Source of the DNA: Haloprofundus marisrubri
Lineage (GTDB): Archaea > Halobacteriota > Halobacteria > Halobacteriales > Haloferacaceae
DNA length: 64,000 nt
Assembly: GCF_001469955.1 (NCBI RefSeq)
Contig: NZ_LOPU01000029.1
Location: 682,001-746,000 of the forward strand
Reading direction: 5' to 3'
The notes under the pieces were generated by a model. That model saw nothing but the letters and a program-made list of their open reading frames with translations, had not been told where the DNA came from and ran no database searches. A program made the translations under genes and the position numbers. Below, in pieces: positions 1 through 8,047 of this stretch; position 1 is the stretch's first letter, and every line of letters starts with the position of its first letter.

Positions 1-2
1 GG

Positions 3-224
3 TGGAAACCCGACCCCGGACCGGTGTCACACGCGATGTCGGACCTCGGGGTCGACGGCGCGGACGACGGCGTTCTCGCGGGCGACGGCGCGAACGACGT
101 GGGTGCAGCGTGGAACGCCGGCCTCGACGGAATCCACATCGAACGACACGACCCGGAGCGTCGCGGACAGTGCGTGCTCGCCGACTACCGCATCCGCTCG
201 TTCGAGGAGTTACTCGGAACGTAG
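3..224 (+). CDS. HAD-superfamily hydrolase, C-terminal part (5' end outside window)
   Basis: The reading frame is open from the window edge and gives about 73 residues ending in FEELLGT. It contains the HAD motif III region (W-KPDPGP) and motif IV (LAGDGANDVGAAWNAG), which together hold the catalytic lysine and the Mg-binding acidic residues. This is the typical end of a phosphoglycolate-phosphatase-like or other small-molecule phosphatase. The cap domain and the nucleophile DxD motif lie outside the window, so the substrate cannot be guessed. It converges on the response regulator that follows, with 13 bases between the stop codons. Confidence 0.75.
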   Translation, partial: WKPDPGPVSHAMSDLGVDGADDGVLAGDGANDVGAAWNAGLDGIHIERHDPERRGQCVLADYRIRSFEELLGT

Positions 225-237
225 CGTCGCGTCCGGA

Positions 238-885
238 TTACTGGGGACGGACGAGTACGCGTCCGTCACCGAACAGCGCAAAAACCAGATTCTGGTACGA
301 GAACCGAACCGACACCGACTCGCGGTGGCTGCCGTCGGCCGTGGGGCCGAGCAGACCGGCAAGTGCGTCGGGGTCGATAGCGTGGAACAGCGGCTTGCCC
401 TCCGTCGGGACCACGCCGCTATACCCTTCGAGCGCCGAGGCGATGGTCGTCACCAACTCCTGTGGACCCTCCCAGTCGTGGTGTGCGAGCGGTTCCCATC
501 CGTCGTCGGACAGCAGTATCGACTCGTCGACGACGCGTTCGAGGCGCGCGAAACTCTCCGCGCCGGATTTCTGCACGTAACCGTTCGCGTCTGTTCGTCG
601 CGCCTCGTCGAGAATCGCTCCACTGGATTTCCCCGAGAACAGCACCAGCGGCATCGACGCGTCCTTCTCGCGGACGACCGACGCGAACAGTCGGCCGTCC
701 GAGAGCGTCACCGAGTCGCTGACCACACAGTCGTACTCGTCGTCTTCGAGCAGTTCCAGTCCTTCGTCACCGCTCGACGCGTTCGTCAGTTCGAACCGGT
801 CTCCCTCCGGGTTGAGCAACTGATTCGTGAGTTCTGTGACGCCCGGGTCGTCGTCGACGTGGAGTACCTTCGCCCCGATTGACAT
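238..885 (-). CDS. Response regulator with HalOD1 output domain
   Basis: The 215-residue protein has an N-terminal receiver domain (about 5-125) with the acidic pocket HVDDDP at 9-14, a phospho-acceptor Asp57 in VVSDS, and a conserved Lys in YVQKSG. After it comes a HalOD1 domain (about 135-215; LVTTIASALEGY, PLFHAIDPDAL, final beta-strands FALFGDGRVLV). HalOD1 is a haloarchaeal output domain of unknown biochemical role. The usual YDMPGMDG after the Asp is replaced by SVTLSDG, so the beta3-alpha3 loop is unusual. The ATG at 885 begins MSIGAKV, directly at the receiver domain; an upstream in-frame ATG would add 16 unrelated residues. No histidine kinase is next to it. Confidence 0.85.
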   Translation of the reverse strand: MSIGAKVLHVDDDPGVTELTNQLLNPEGDRFELTNASSGDEGLELLEDDEYDCVVSDSVTLSDGRLFASVVREKDASMPLVLFSGKSSGAILDEARRTDANGYVQKSGAESFARLERVVDESILLSDDGWEPLAHHDWEGPQELVTTIASALEGYSGVVPTEGKPLFHAIDPDALAGLLGPTADGSHRESVSVRFSYQNLVFALFGDGRVLVRPQ

Positions 886-1004
886 AGCCCGCCCTTTCGG
901 GAGTGGGGTAAAATACGTTTCTGCTATTCTCACAGTCTGAATAAATTACCTGTTTTGATATGAGAACGTTTGGCAGAGGAATCTACCCCGCGGAGCGTGT
1001 CGGG

Positions 1005-2894
1005 TTACGCCGCGTCGTAGCCGGTGAGTGTTTCGGCGTACTCCTCTGAATCGTCGAGGATGGCCCGTAACACGTCGACGCTCGGTTTTTCGGTTCGGTC
1101 GGGGTTGGCACGGACGCGAACGTCCTGACGCCCCAGCGAGACGAAGCCGAGACCGAGTCGGTCGGCGGTCGCCCGCAACCCGATACCCACGTCGGCGTCG
1201 CCGGCGAGAACGCGCCGGGCCGGACTCTCGGAGGCTTTCACCGAGCGGTCGAAGCCGTCGATTTCGGAGACGACGTCGTGACGCGAGACGCCGCGTTCGT
1301 CGGCCAACTCGGCGACGGCGTTGCCCAGACTCGTTCTAAGCCCCGAGTTCGAGTCGCGGTTGACGAACCGCAGGTCGTCGTCGACGAGCGACGCGACGCC
1401 GGCGACGCCCGCCGGGTTGCCGTCGGGGACGACGAGGCCCCACTCGCGTCGCCACCCACCCAAGTCCACGGCGTCGACGTCGCGTTCGACCGGGCCGGCG
1501 ACGACGGCCACGTCCGGCACGCCGTTTCGGAGGCGACGAAGCCCTTCTCTGCTCCCGACCGGCAGGTAGCGTGGCGTGCCGAGACGGTCGAGCAAGCGGT
1601 TCAACAGCGGGTCGTCCTCGCCGACGCCGAGAAGCGACGGCGCACGCACGTCCGGCGAGAACAGCAGCACGTCCACCTCCTCGCCTTCGGCGAGATACTC
1701 GGTGTCCGGGTGGACTTCGACGATACCGTCGGCTTCGACGAGACTCGTCGTCGCACCGCTGCCTTTGTCGACGGGGTAGACGAGCGTCTCTCCGTTCTCG
1801 CGTTCTACCAATCCGACGGGCATCAGTCGCATCCGACCCTCGCTGTAGCGTTCCTGAACCGCCATCTTCCCGCTCACCGTCGCCGTCTGCGGTTCCGGAA
1901 CGCCCGCCGCGCGGCGAACCGCCGGCGCGACGAACGTCCGGTAGATGGTGAGCGCCGACACCGGATAGCCCGGGAGGCCGACGTACGCCGACTCCTCCAA
2001 CCGACCGACGAGCATCGGCTTTCCGGGTTTGACCGCGACGCCGTGCAGCAGCAGTTCGCCCTGTTCTTCGATGACCCGATAGATGACGTCGACCGCAGAC
2101 GCGGAGGTCGACCCAGACGAGAGTACGAGGTCACATTCCTCGCTCGCTTGCACCAGCAGGCGCTCCATCTCGTCGTAGTCGTCGCCGGCGTGCGGATAGA
2201 GGACGGCTTCGCCGCCGGCCTCCTCGACGCCCGTGGCGATGGTGTAGCTGTTCACGTCGAAAATCTGGCCGCGGGCGCTGTGCAGCGTCTCGCCCGGCCG
2301 CACGAGTTCGTCGCCGGTCGAGACGATGCCGACGCGGGGGCGACCACGGACCGGTACCTCGTCGCGGCCGAGCGCCGACAGCAGGCCGATTTCTCTCGGT
2401 GTCAGGTGGGTTCCCGGACCGAGCGCTCGCGCGCCGGCGGCGATGTCCGCGCCGGCGAACATCACACTGTCGCCCGGCGCGACGGCGGTCCGGACTTCGA
2501 TTTCGTTCGCACCGTGTTCATCCGTCCGCTCGACGATGACGACGGCGTCCGCACCCGGCGGCATCACCGCGCCCGTCGAAATTTCGGCGCACGTCCCGGC
2601 TTCGACGGTCACCTCCGGTTCCGCGCCCGCGTGGACTTCGCCGACGAGTTCGAGCGTCGCGGGGTCGGCTTCGTCCGCGCCGAAGGTGTCTTTCGCCTGT
2701 ACGGCGTAACCGTCCATCGACGCCCGGTCGAAGCCGGGAACGTCGAGGTCGGCGTCGACTCGTTCGGCGAGCACGCGGCCGCGCGCTTTCTCCAGCGGCA
2801 CGACTTCGGTGTCGGGTTCGAGGTCCAGCGACGCGATGGCGGCGTGGGCCGCCTCCGGTTCGGCGAGGTCACGGAATTCCTTTCTCTCGCTCAC
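1005..2894 (-). CDS. moeA: Molybdopterin molybdenumtransferase MoeA fused to a substrate-binding-like domain
   Basis: A 629-residue fusion. Residues 1-395 are MoeA: DGYAVQAKDTFGA, STGAVMPPGADAVV, the MPT-binding core with STGDEL and LPGYPVSALT, then the C-terminal beta domain. MoeA inserts Mo or W into adenylated molybdopterin. Residues about 410-629 match the PBP-like domain related to periplasmic molybdate-binding proteins (GSREGLRRLRNG, VNRDSNSGLR, DADVGIGLRATA), probably a cytosolic ligand sensor or metal donor. The start is GTG at 2894, because it overlaps the stop of the upstream moeA as GTGA (4 bases), which implies translational coupling. The usual SGGxSxG loop reads SGSTSASAVD here, a difference from its neighbour. 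Confidence 0.9.
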   Translation of the reverse strand: MSERKEFRDLAEPEAAHAAIASLDLEPDTEVVPLEKARGRVLAERVDADLDVPGFDRASMDGYAVQAKDTFGADEADPATLELVGEVHAGAEPEVTVEAGTCAEISTGAVMPPGADAVVIVERTDEHGANEIEVRTAVAPGDSVMFAGADIAAGARALGPGTHLTPREIGLLSALGRDEVPVRGRPRVGIVSTGDELVRPGETLHSARGQIFDVNSYTIATGVEEAGGEAVLYPHAGDDYDEMERLLVQASEECDLVLSSGSTSASAVDVIYRVIEEQGELLLHGVAVKPGKPMLVGRLEESAYVGLPGYPVSALTIYRTFVAPAVRRAAGVPEPQTATVSGKMAVQERYSEGRMRLMPVGLVERENGETLVYPVDKGSGATTSLVEADGIVEVHPDTEYLAEGEEVDVLLFSPDVRAPSLLGVGEDDPLLNRLLDRLGTPRYLPVGSREGLRRLRNGVPDVAVVAGPVERDVDAVDLGGWRREWGLVVPDGNPAGVAGVASLVDDDLRFVNRDSNSGLRTSLGNAVAELADERGVSRHDVVSEIDGFDRSVKASESPARRVLAGDADVGIGLRATADRLGLGFVSLGRQDVRVRANPDRTEKPSVDVLRAILDDSEEYAETLTGYDAA

Positions 2895-4156
2895 GCCGAC
2901 CACTCCCAGTTCTCCACGGCGACGGTTGCACCCGCTTCGAGGCCTTCGCGCTCTTCGGGGACGACGACCCATCCATCCGCCAGCGCGACGCTCGACAGGA
3001 TACCCGACCCGCTGGCGCGCGTCGGCGTCGCCTCCAGTTCTTCTCCGTTCTCGCTCGCTTCGGTTCGAACGCGGGCGAACGTCCGAATCCCGGGTTCGCT
3101 CGGTACCTTCCGAGTCAGCGTCGCCTCTCGCGTCGGGAACGGGTCGTCGGGGAGGTGACCCGCGCGCTTGAGCGCCGGACGCAGGAACTGGACCGCGTTG
3201 ATGACGCAGGCGACGGGGTAGCCCGGCAGCATCACGACAGCCGTGTCGTCGACTTCACCGAGTGCGACGGGGTGACCCGGTTTCAACGCGACGCCGTGGA
3301 CGAACACCTCGCCGAGTTCGTCGACGACTTCGTACGTCAGGTCGCGTTCGCCGACCGAGGACCCCCCCGTGGTCACCACCACGTCGTGGTCGAGGTTCGA
3401 CTCGATGGCCTCTCGGAGTGCTTCCTCGTCGTCGGTCACGACGTCTCTGTAACTCGCGTCGCCGCCCCAGCGCTCGACGAGTTTCGAGACCGTCAGTCCA
3501 TTAGTCTCGACGACTTCCCCGGGTTCCGGGTCTCGCTGGACGAGTTCCTCACCGGTCGGAATCACGGCGATTCGCGGTCGCTCGTACGTCTCCGCTTCGT
3601 GGACGCCGACGGACTTCAGGAGGCCGAGGTCCGACGGCCGAAGGCGGTGACCGGCGTCGTACAGCGACTGGCCATCTGCGACGTCTTCGTCGGCGTCGCC
3701 GACGTTCTCACCCTCTGCGAGCGCGTCGAACACTTCGACTTCGTCGCCGATTTCTTCGGTCTGTTCGACCATCACGACGGCGTCCGCGCCGTCGGGGAGC
3801 TCGCTTCCGGTGTGGACGCGGACGGCCTCGCCGGGGTTCACCTGGGGGGCGACGTCGCGTTCGTCGGCGCTCTCCGTTTTTTTCGCTTCGGCGAGTCGCA
3901 GCACCGACGGGGAGCGTCCGGATGCGCCGAAAGTATCCTTCGCTTGTACGGCGTAACCGTCCATCGCCGCGCGGTCGTAGCCCGGCACGTCGCGGGCGGC
4001 GGTAACCGTCTCGGCGAGCGCTCGGCCGTCGGCGGCTTCGAGCGCCACTCGTTCGGTTCGCTCGTGTGGCGTGACCGCCGCGAGAAGTCGCTCGCGGGCG
4101 TCGGCGACGCGTGTCCGGTCTTTGAATCCGGCGCGTCGCAGGTCGTCGTGGCTCAT
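2891..4156 (-). CDS. moeA: Molybdopterin molybdenumtransferase MoeA
   Basis: A 421-residue MoeA of normal family length. It has the N-terminal DGYAVQAKDTFGA motif, GSELPDGADAVVMVEQT, the MPT-binding domain with IPTGEEL, TTGGSSVGERD and MLPGYPVACV, and the C-terminal domain to ENWEWSA. It completes molybdenum (or tungsten) cofactor synthesis in the cytoplasm. The ATG at 4156 (MSHDDLRRAG) is preferred over a long non-acidic upstream extension. It is the first gene of a two-gene unit with the MoeA-PBP fusion. Two MoeA paralogues are common in archaea and are often thought to divide Mo and W insertion; which is which cannot be read from sequence. Confidence 0.92.
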   Translation of the reverse strand: MSHDDLRRAGFKDRTRVADARERLLAAVTPHERTERVALEAADGRALAETVTAARDVPGYDRAAMDGYAVQAKDTFGASGRSPSVLRLAEAKKTESADERDVAPQVNPGEAVRVHTGSELPDGADAVVMVEQTEEIGDEVEVFDALAEGENVGDADEDVADGQSLYDAGHRLRPSDLGLLKSVGVHEAETYERPRIAVIPTGEELVQRDPEPGEVVETNGLTVSKLVERWGGDASYRDVVTDDEEALREAIESNLDHDVVVTTGGSSVGERDLTYEVVDELGEVFVHGVALKPGHPVALGEVDDTAVVMLPGYPVACVINAVQFLRPALKRAGHLPDDPFPTREATLTRKVPSEPGIRTFARVRTEASENGEELEATPTRASGSGILSSVALADGWVVVPEEREGLEAGATVAVENWEWSA

Positions 4157-4367
4157 ACGCCTCGTTGTAACCGCGGGGACAAAAGCGTCCACGTGGCGCC
4201 GGTGTCCGCGTTCGGGGCGCGGGTCGCGGGTCAGTCGGGCCGCTCTCGGGTCGTCTGGGTTCCTCGGGTCACCCCGACGCGTTGGCCGAAGCGAACCGGC
4301 ATCTCGCCCGTCGCGTCGGGGGATTTCGACCGCCGGGTTTTTCGACCCCCAACCCGTAGTCGTGTCT

Positions 4368-4733
4368 ATGTCAGCGCTGCGCGACGCGTTGCGGGAACTG
4401 CCCAAAGCGGTGTTCGCCGACCTGTTGGAGAGCGACGATGCGTACCTCCTCGTCGTGGACTTGCCCGGCGTCACCGCCGAGACGGCTGACGTGCGGTTCG
4501 AGGACGGCCGCCTCGTCATCGAAGCCCGACGTGAGAAGAGTCTCCCCCAAGAGTTCCGCTACCTCCGCGAGGACCGCTCGCTGTTCCTCGACGCGGAACT
4601 ACCCCTCCCGCCGGACGCCTCCGGCGACGGTGCCGAGGCGTCGATGGAACGCGGCGTCCTCGAACTTCACCTCCCCAAGCGGACGGCCACTCCCGAGCGG
4701 TCGATTCCGATAACGGACGACTCCGCGGAGTAG
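4368..4733 (+). CDS. Hsp20/alpha-crystallin small heat shock protein
   Basis: A 121-residue acidic protein. The alpha-crystallin beta-sandwich is visible from about residue 22 (AYLLVVDLPGV) through FEDGRLVIEARR to the closing GVLELHLPKR, followed by a short tail. It lacks a clear C-terminal IxI oligomerisation motif, although PERSIPITDD contains an I-P-I that may serve. Such proteins are ATP-independent holdase chaperones. The ATG at 4368 (MSALRDALRELP) is the first in the domain-bearing frame. The next gene starts directly after the TAG stop, so the two are likely co-transcribed. It is divergent from moeA across 211 bases. Confidence 0.85.
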   Translation: MSALRDALRELPKAVFADLLESDDAYLLVVDLPGVTAETADVRFEDGRLVIEARREKSLPQEFRYLREDRSLFLDAELPLPPDASGDGAEASMERGVLELHLPKRTATPERSIPITDDSAE

Positions 4734-6410
4734 GTGGTCACACTGGTCAATCTGCGGGCATACTGGCGGTTCCTCGTCGTCTTCCGTCGATTCCTCCCGC
4801 TCATCGTCGCCTACACCAGAGACCGGAATCGGTTCTTCCTGTTCGGTCGGTCACGGCAGGTCACAGCCGAGATGCAGGTCGACAGAGCGGAGATACTGCT
4901 CGACACGCTGTTGACGCTCGGGCCGACGTTCATCAAACTCGGGCAACTGCTGTCGACGCGCCCGGACATCCTTCCGCCGGCGTACATCGACGTGCTGTCG
5001 AGTTTGCAGGACGACGTCCCACCCGCCCCGTGGGACGAGTCGAGAGTCGTCATCGAAGACGAACTCGGCCCCGTCGACGAGAAGTTCGACGCCTTCGACC
5101 GCGACTCCATCAGCGGTGCGAGTCTCGGGCAGGTGTACCTCGCCGAGTACGAGGGCGAACGCGTCGCCGTCAAGATTCGTCGTCCCGGCATCGAGGAACT
5201 GGTCGAAGCCGACCTCCGCGTCATCAAATGGTCGATTCCGCTCGTCTCGCGGTTCGTCGGCGAAGGCCAAGCGTTCTCGCTGGACAGCCTCGCCGACGAG
5301 TTCGCCAAGACGATTCGAGAGGAGATGGACTACGGCCGCGAACGCGACATGCTCGTCCGGATTCGCTCGAACTTCGAGGAGAACCGCGACATCGTCATCC
5401 CCCGACCCATCGACGACGTCTCCGGCCCTCGCGTGCTCACGATGGAGTACGAACCGGGCGTGAAGATTAGCGACGTCGAGACGCTCGACGAGATGGACAT
5501 CGACCGCCACGAACTGGCGGTCAAACTGCAGGAGATTTACCTGCAGATGATAATCGAAGACGGCGTCTTCCACGCCGACCCCCACCCCGGCAATCTAGCC
5601 GTCGACGACGACGGGTCGATTATCTTCTACGACTTCGGGATGAGCGGCACCGTCGACCCGTTCATCCAGGACAAAATCGTCGAGTTCTACATCGCCGTCG
5701 CCAACCAGAACATCGACGGCATCCTCGACTCGCTGGTCGAGATGGGGACGCTCTCGCCGGAGGCCGACCGCGAGGTGATGGCGAACGTGATGGAACTCGC
5801 CATCGCCGACGTTCGCGGCGAGGACATCGAACAGTACCGCGTCCAGCAGGTGATTCAGCAGGTCGAAGACACCATCTACGAGTTCCCCCTTCGACTGCCC
5901 CAGAACATGGCGCTCGTCCTCCGCGTCGCCACCGTCGTCGAAGGCGTCTGTGTGACGCTCGACCCGGACTTCGACTTCATCACCGTGGCGACGAACTATC
6001 TCTCGGAGACGGGATACCGCGAGGAGACGGCCAAGCAGTTGGTCGAAGACGCCGGCCGACAACTCCAGCAGACGACGGAGTCGCTCATCACCGTCCCGCC
6101 GAAACTCGACCGGACGCTCGACCAACTCGAACGCGAGAACGTCACCGTCAACGTCCGCATCGAGGACAAAAACGACGTGTTCGACCGCCTCTCGCGGCGC
6201 ATCGCGTACAGTCTGCTGTTCTCGGTCGGCCTGCTCTCGGCGTCGATTCTGTACGCCTTCGGCAACGACTGGCGTTTTGCGGCCGCGATGGTCGGAATCA
6301 CGCTCCCGATGGGCTTTCTGCTCTACCGGTCGCTGCGCAAGAAGCGCAAAGGCATCCGCGCGCGTCCGCAGTTCACGAGACAAAGCATGCGCGAACGACG
6401 CGGCGACTGA
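4734..6410 (+). CDS. ABC1/UbiB-family atypical kinase, membrane-anchored
   Basis: A 558-residue ABC1 (AarF/UbiB/ADCK) family protein. The family-specific KxGQ motif is seen near residue 68 (FIKLGQLLSTRPD), followed by an alanine-poor nucleotide loop (SGASLGQVYLAEY), VAVKIRRPG, the catalytic HADPHPGN near 280 and the DFG-like YDFGMSG near 300. Two C-terminal membrane helices (about 490-533) anchor it. Family members act as ATPases that support isoprenoid lipid and quinone synthesis. The GTG at 4734 begins on the base after the hsp20 stop codon; the N-terminus VVTLVNLRAYWRFL is hydrophobic and membrane-associating. Full length, no anomalies. Confidence 0.9.
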   Translation: MVTLVNLRAYWRFLVVFRRFLPLIVAYTRDRNRFFLFGRSRQVTAEMQVDRAEILLDTLLTLGPTFIKLGQLLSTRPDILPPAYIDVLSSLQDDVPPAPWDESRVVIEDELGPVDEKFDAFDRDSISGASLGQVYLAEYEGERVAVKIRRPGIEELVEADLRVIKWSIPLVSRFVGEGQAFSLDSLADEFAKTIREEMDYGRERDMLVRIRSNFEENRDIVIPRPIDDVSGPRVLTMEYEPGVKISDVETLDEMDIDRHELAVKLQEIYLQMIIEDGVFHADPHPGNLAVDDDGSIIFYDFGMSGTVDPFIQDKIVEFYIAVANQNIDGILDSLVEMGTLSPEADREVMANVMELAIADVRGEDIEQYRVQQVIQQVEDTIYEFPLRLPQNMALVLRVATVVEGVCVTLDPDFDFITVATNYLSETGYREETAKQLVEDAGRQLQQTTESLITVPPKLDRTLDQLERENVTVNVRIEDKNDVFDRLSRRIAYSLLFSVGLLSASILYAFGNDWRFAAAMVGITLPMGFLLYRSLRKKRKGIRARPQFTRQSMRERRGD

Positions 6411-6485
6411 GCGCACTCGTCGTCTCGGCCCGTGAGGGCACTGTCGACGCACGGTCGTAGCCGCGGACGACTCGTTTCCAAACCG

Positions 6486-6491
6486 TTTATA
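6486..6491 (+). promoter_or_regulatory. TATA box of the eIF5A gene
   Basis: TTTATA, centred about 27 bases before the ATG at 6515. This spacing puts the transcription start at or near the start codon, so the eIF5A message is probably leaderless. Confidence 0.6.
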
Positions 6492-6514
6492 CCGCCGCCT
6501 CGGTAAGTCGCTGT

Positions 6515-6889
6515 ATGGCGAAACAGCAGAAGCAGGTTCGTGAACTGCAGGAAGGCAGCTACGTCATGATGGACAGCGCCCCGTGTAAAATCGACCACTA
6601 CAGCACCGCCAAACCGGGCAAGCACGGCAGTGCGAAGGCTCGTGTCGAAGGTCGCGGCGTCTTCGACAGCAAGAAGCGCAGTCTCAGCCAGCCAGTCGAC
6701 GCGAAGGTCTGGGTCCCAATTATCGACCGAAAGCAGGGTCAGGTCGTCTCGGTCACCGGCGACGACGCACAGGTGATGGACCTCGACACCTACGAGACGT
6801 TCACGATGCGCATCCCCGAGGGCGAGGACTTCTCCCCGGAGAGCGAAATCGAATACCTCGAGTACGAAGGCAACCGAAAGGTCGTGTAA
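6515..6889 (+). CDS. eif5a: Translation factor eIF5A (aIF5A)
   Basis: A 124-residue protein of standard archaeal length. The hypusination loop [12 protein letters not shown] places the modified lysine at Lys36, followed by the beta-barrel and the C-terminal OB fold ([19 protein letters not shown]). It relieves ribosome stalling, and the lysine must be converted to deoxyhypusine or hypusine. The TAA stop overlaps the ATG of the ureohydrolase by one base, so the two are coupled. Deoxyhypusine synthase, which modifies Lys36, is in the same window at 26842-27921. Confidence 0.97.
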   Translation: MAKQQKQVRELQEGSYVMMDSAPCKIDHYSTAKPGKHGSAKARVEGRGVFDSKKRSLSQPVDAKVWVPIIDRKQGQVVSVTGDDAQVMDLDTYETFTMRIPEGEDFSPESEIEYLEYEGNRKVV

Positions 6890-7695
6890 TGTTCCCCGGG
6901 GCGACCGCCGAACGCAGTGACGCGAACTTCGTCATCGTCGGTGCGCCCCTGGACATCTCCACGAGTTTTCAGCCAGGGGCCCGTTTCGGTCCCGATAGAA
7001 TCCGAAAATTCGCCGAAACGTTCGACGACTACGACCGTCGAACCGACCAGTTCTTCTCGGACCTCGCGGTCCACGACGCCGGTGACCTCCACGCGTGGAG
7101 CGACGCCGCCGAGTACGTCCGATTCCTCAGCGGCGAACTCGGCGACGCCGTCGCCGACGGTGCGGTTCCAATCACCCTCGGCGGCGAGCACACCGTTACG
7201 GCCGCGGGTGTCCGCGCCGTCGACCCGGACGTTTTCGTCTGTCTCGACGCCCACCTCGACCTCAGAAGCGAGTACGACGGCAACGAGTGGAGTCACGCCT
7301 GCGTCACTCGCCGCGTGCTCGACACCGCCGACGAGGCGATTATCCTCGGTGCCCGGACCGGTTCACCCGAAGAGTGGGAGCGCGCCGCCGAAGCCGACGT
7401 CACCGTCGTCGCGCCCGAGGACGTCTCCGACTGGACCCCCGAGTTCGACGCCGATTCCTCCGTCTACCTGAGCGTCGACATCGACGGTGCGGACCCCGGA
7501 TTCGCCCCCGGGACGGGGACGATGGAACCGTTCGGGTTGACGCCGCGGGAGATGCGCGACGTGGTACGCGCCGTCGCCCCGGCGACGGACGGTTTCGACG
7601 TGGTCGAAGTGAACGACCGAGACGACGGCCAAGCCGCGTCGCTGGGCGGAAAACTGCTGAAGGAGTTCGTCTACGAGCGGGCGACGGACCAGTAG
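6889..7695 (+). CDS. speB: Agmatinase / ureohydrolase-family protein
   Basis: A 268-residue arginase/agmatinase fold enzyme. All metal-site motifs are present: GGEH with His101, DAHLD (Asp120, His122, Asp124) and DIDGAD (Asp197, Asp199), so a binuclear Mn centre is expected. SHACVTRR and EVNDRDD are the usual substrate-side motifs. The ATG shares one base with the eIF5A stop codon. In haloarchaea this linkage has led to a published proposal that deoxyhypusine synthase transfers an agmatine-derived group to eIF5A and the ureohydrolase then removes urea. The sequence alone cannot separate free agmatine from modified eIF5A as the substrate. Confidence 0.92.
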   Translation: MFPGATAERSDANFVIVGAPLDISTSFQPGARFGPDRIRKFAETFDDYDRRTDQFFSDLAVHDAGDLHAWSDAAEYVRFLSGELGDAVADGAVPITLGGEHTVTAAGVRAVDPDVFVCLDAHLDLRSEYDGNEWSHACVTRRVLDTADEAIILGARTGSPEEWERAAEADVTVVAPEDVSDWTPEFDADSSVYLSVDIDGADPGFAPGTGTMEPFGLTPREMRDVVRAVAPATDGFDVVEVNDRDDGQAASLGGKLLKEFVYERATDQ

Positions 7696-7741
7696 CCGTC
7701 GCTTTCTCTGCTACTTTGTAAAACGCGAGCGACGTCGCCTC

Positions 7742-7840
7742 TCAGCGACGAAGCACACGTCGCATCTTTCGCGTGATACTGCGCTTTGTTCGACGCGGTA
7801 GTCGACGCCAGACGCGAAGCGCGCTGCGGAACTTACTCAT
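7742..7840 (-). CDS. Candidate 32-residue arginine-rich protein
   Basis: Reading MSKFRSALRVWRRLPRRT and onward gives 32 residues with 14 Arg and 3 Lys, very unlike the acidic proteome. Eight bases before its ATG lies GAGGTGA, a seven-base match to the haloarchaeal anti-Shine-Dalgarno, and the ATG overlaps the stop of an upstream 57-codon ORF as ATGA. Both facts favour translation. It could be a nucleic-acid- or ribosome-binding small protein. No homologue is known to me. It could still be chance, because codon use is not biased to GC at third positions. Confidence 0.35.
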   Translation of the reverse strand: MSKFRSALRVWRRLPRRTKRSITRKMRRVLRR

Positions 7841-8010
7841 AGTAAGTCACCTCGTATTTCGCTCGCAACAGACTGTACGCCATCGGCATAGATAATAGCG
7901 GTGGCTGCATTCGCAAGCTTCCGTGTCTGTCGACCGAACACGACGTTCAGCAGACCGCTGTAGCAACACGCGACGACACCCCCCTCACGGAGCGCCGCCC
8001 AGACGTTCAC
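7837..8010 (-). CDS. Candidate 57-residue small ORF upstream of the basic ORF
   Basis: A GTG-initiated frame (VNVWAALREGGVVACCYS) of 57 codons with a mildly hydrophobic middle and two adjacent cysteines. It ends in an ATGA overlap with the arginine-rich ORF. The TATA-like TTATAATC shared with the formyltransferase promoter is only about 8 bases before this GTG, too close to serve it. An internal GTG at 7941 would suit that promoter better. I regard it as a possible leader ORF at best. Confidence 0.18.
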   Translation of the reverse strand: MNVWAALREGGVVACCYSGLLNVVFGRQTRKLANAATAIIYADGVQSVASEIRGDLL

Positions 8011-8014
8011 CTCT

Positions 8015-8023
8015 GATTATAAG
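8015..8023 (+). promoter_or_regulatory. TATA box of the formyltransferase gene
   Basis: GATTATAAG, centred about 29 bases before the ATG at 8048, the spacing expected for a leaderless transcript. Confidence 0.6.
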
Positions 8024-8047
8024 AGCCGTCGCCTGCGACGTATCGTC

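Larger units (their letters stand above)
7696..8047. other. 352-base interval between agmatinase and formyltransferase
   Basis: It holds no long gene. On the minus strand are two overlapping small ORFs (7837-8010 and 7742-7840), and on the plus strand the TATA box of the formyltransferase gene. The near-palindromic TTATAA at 8016-8021 may drive both directions. Confidence 0.5.

Noticed and set aside
1278-3158. 626-codon plus-strand frame opposite the two moeA genes
   Set aside because: Shadow; MoeA motifs are all on the minus strand.
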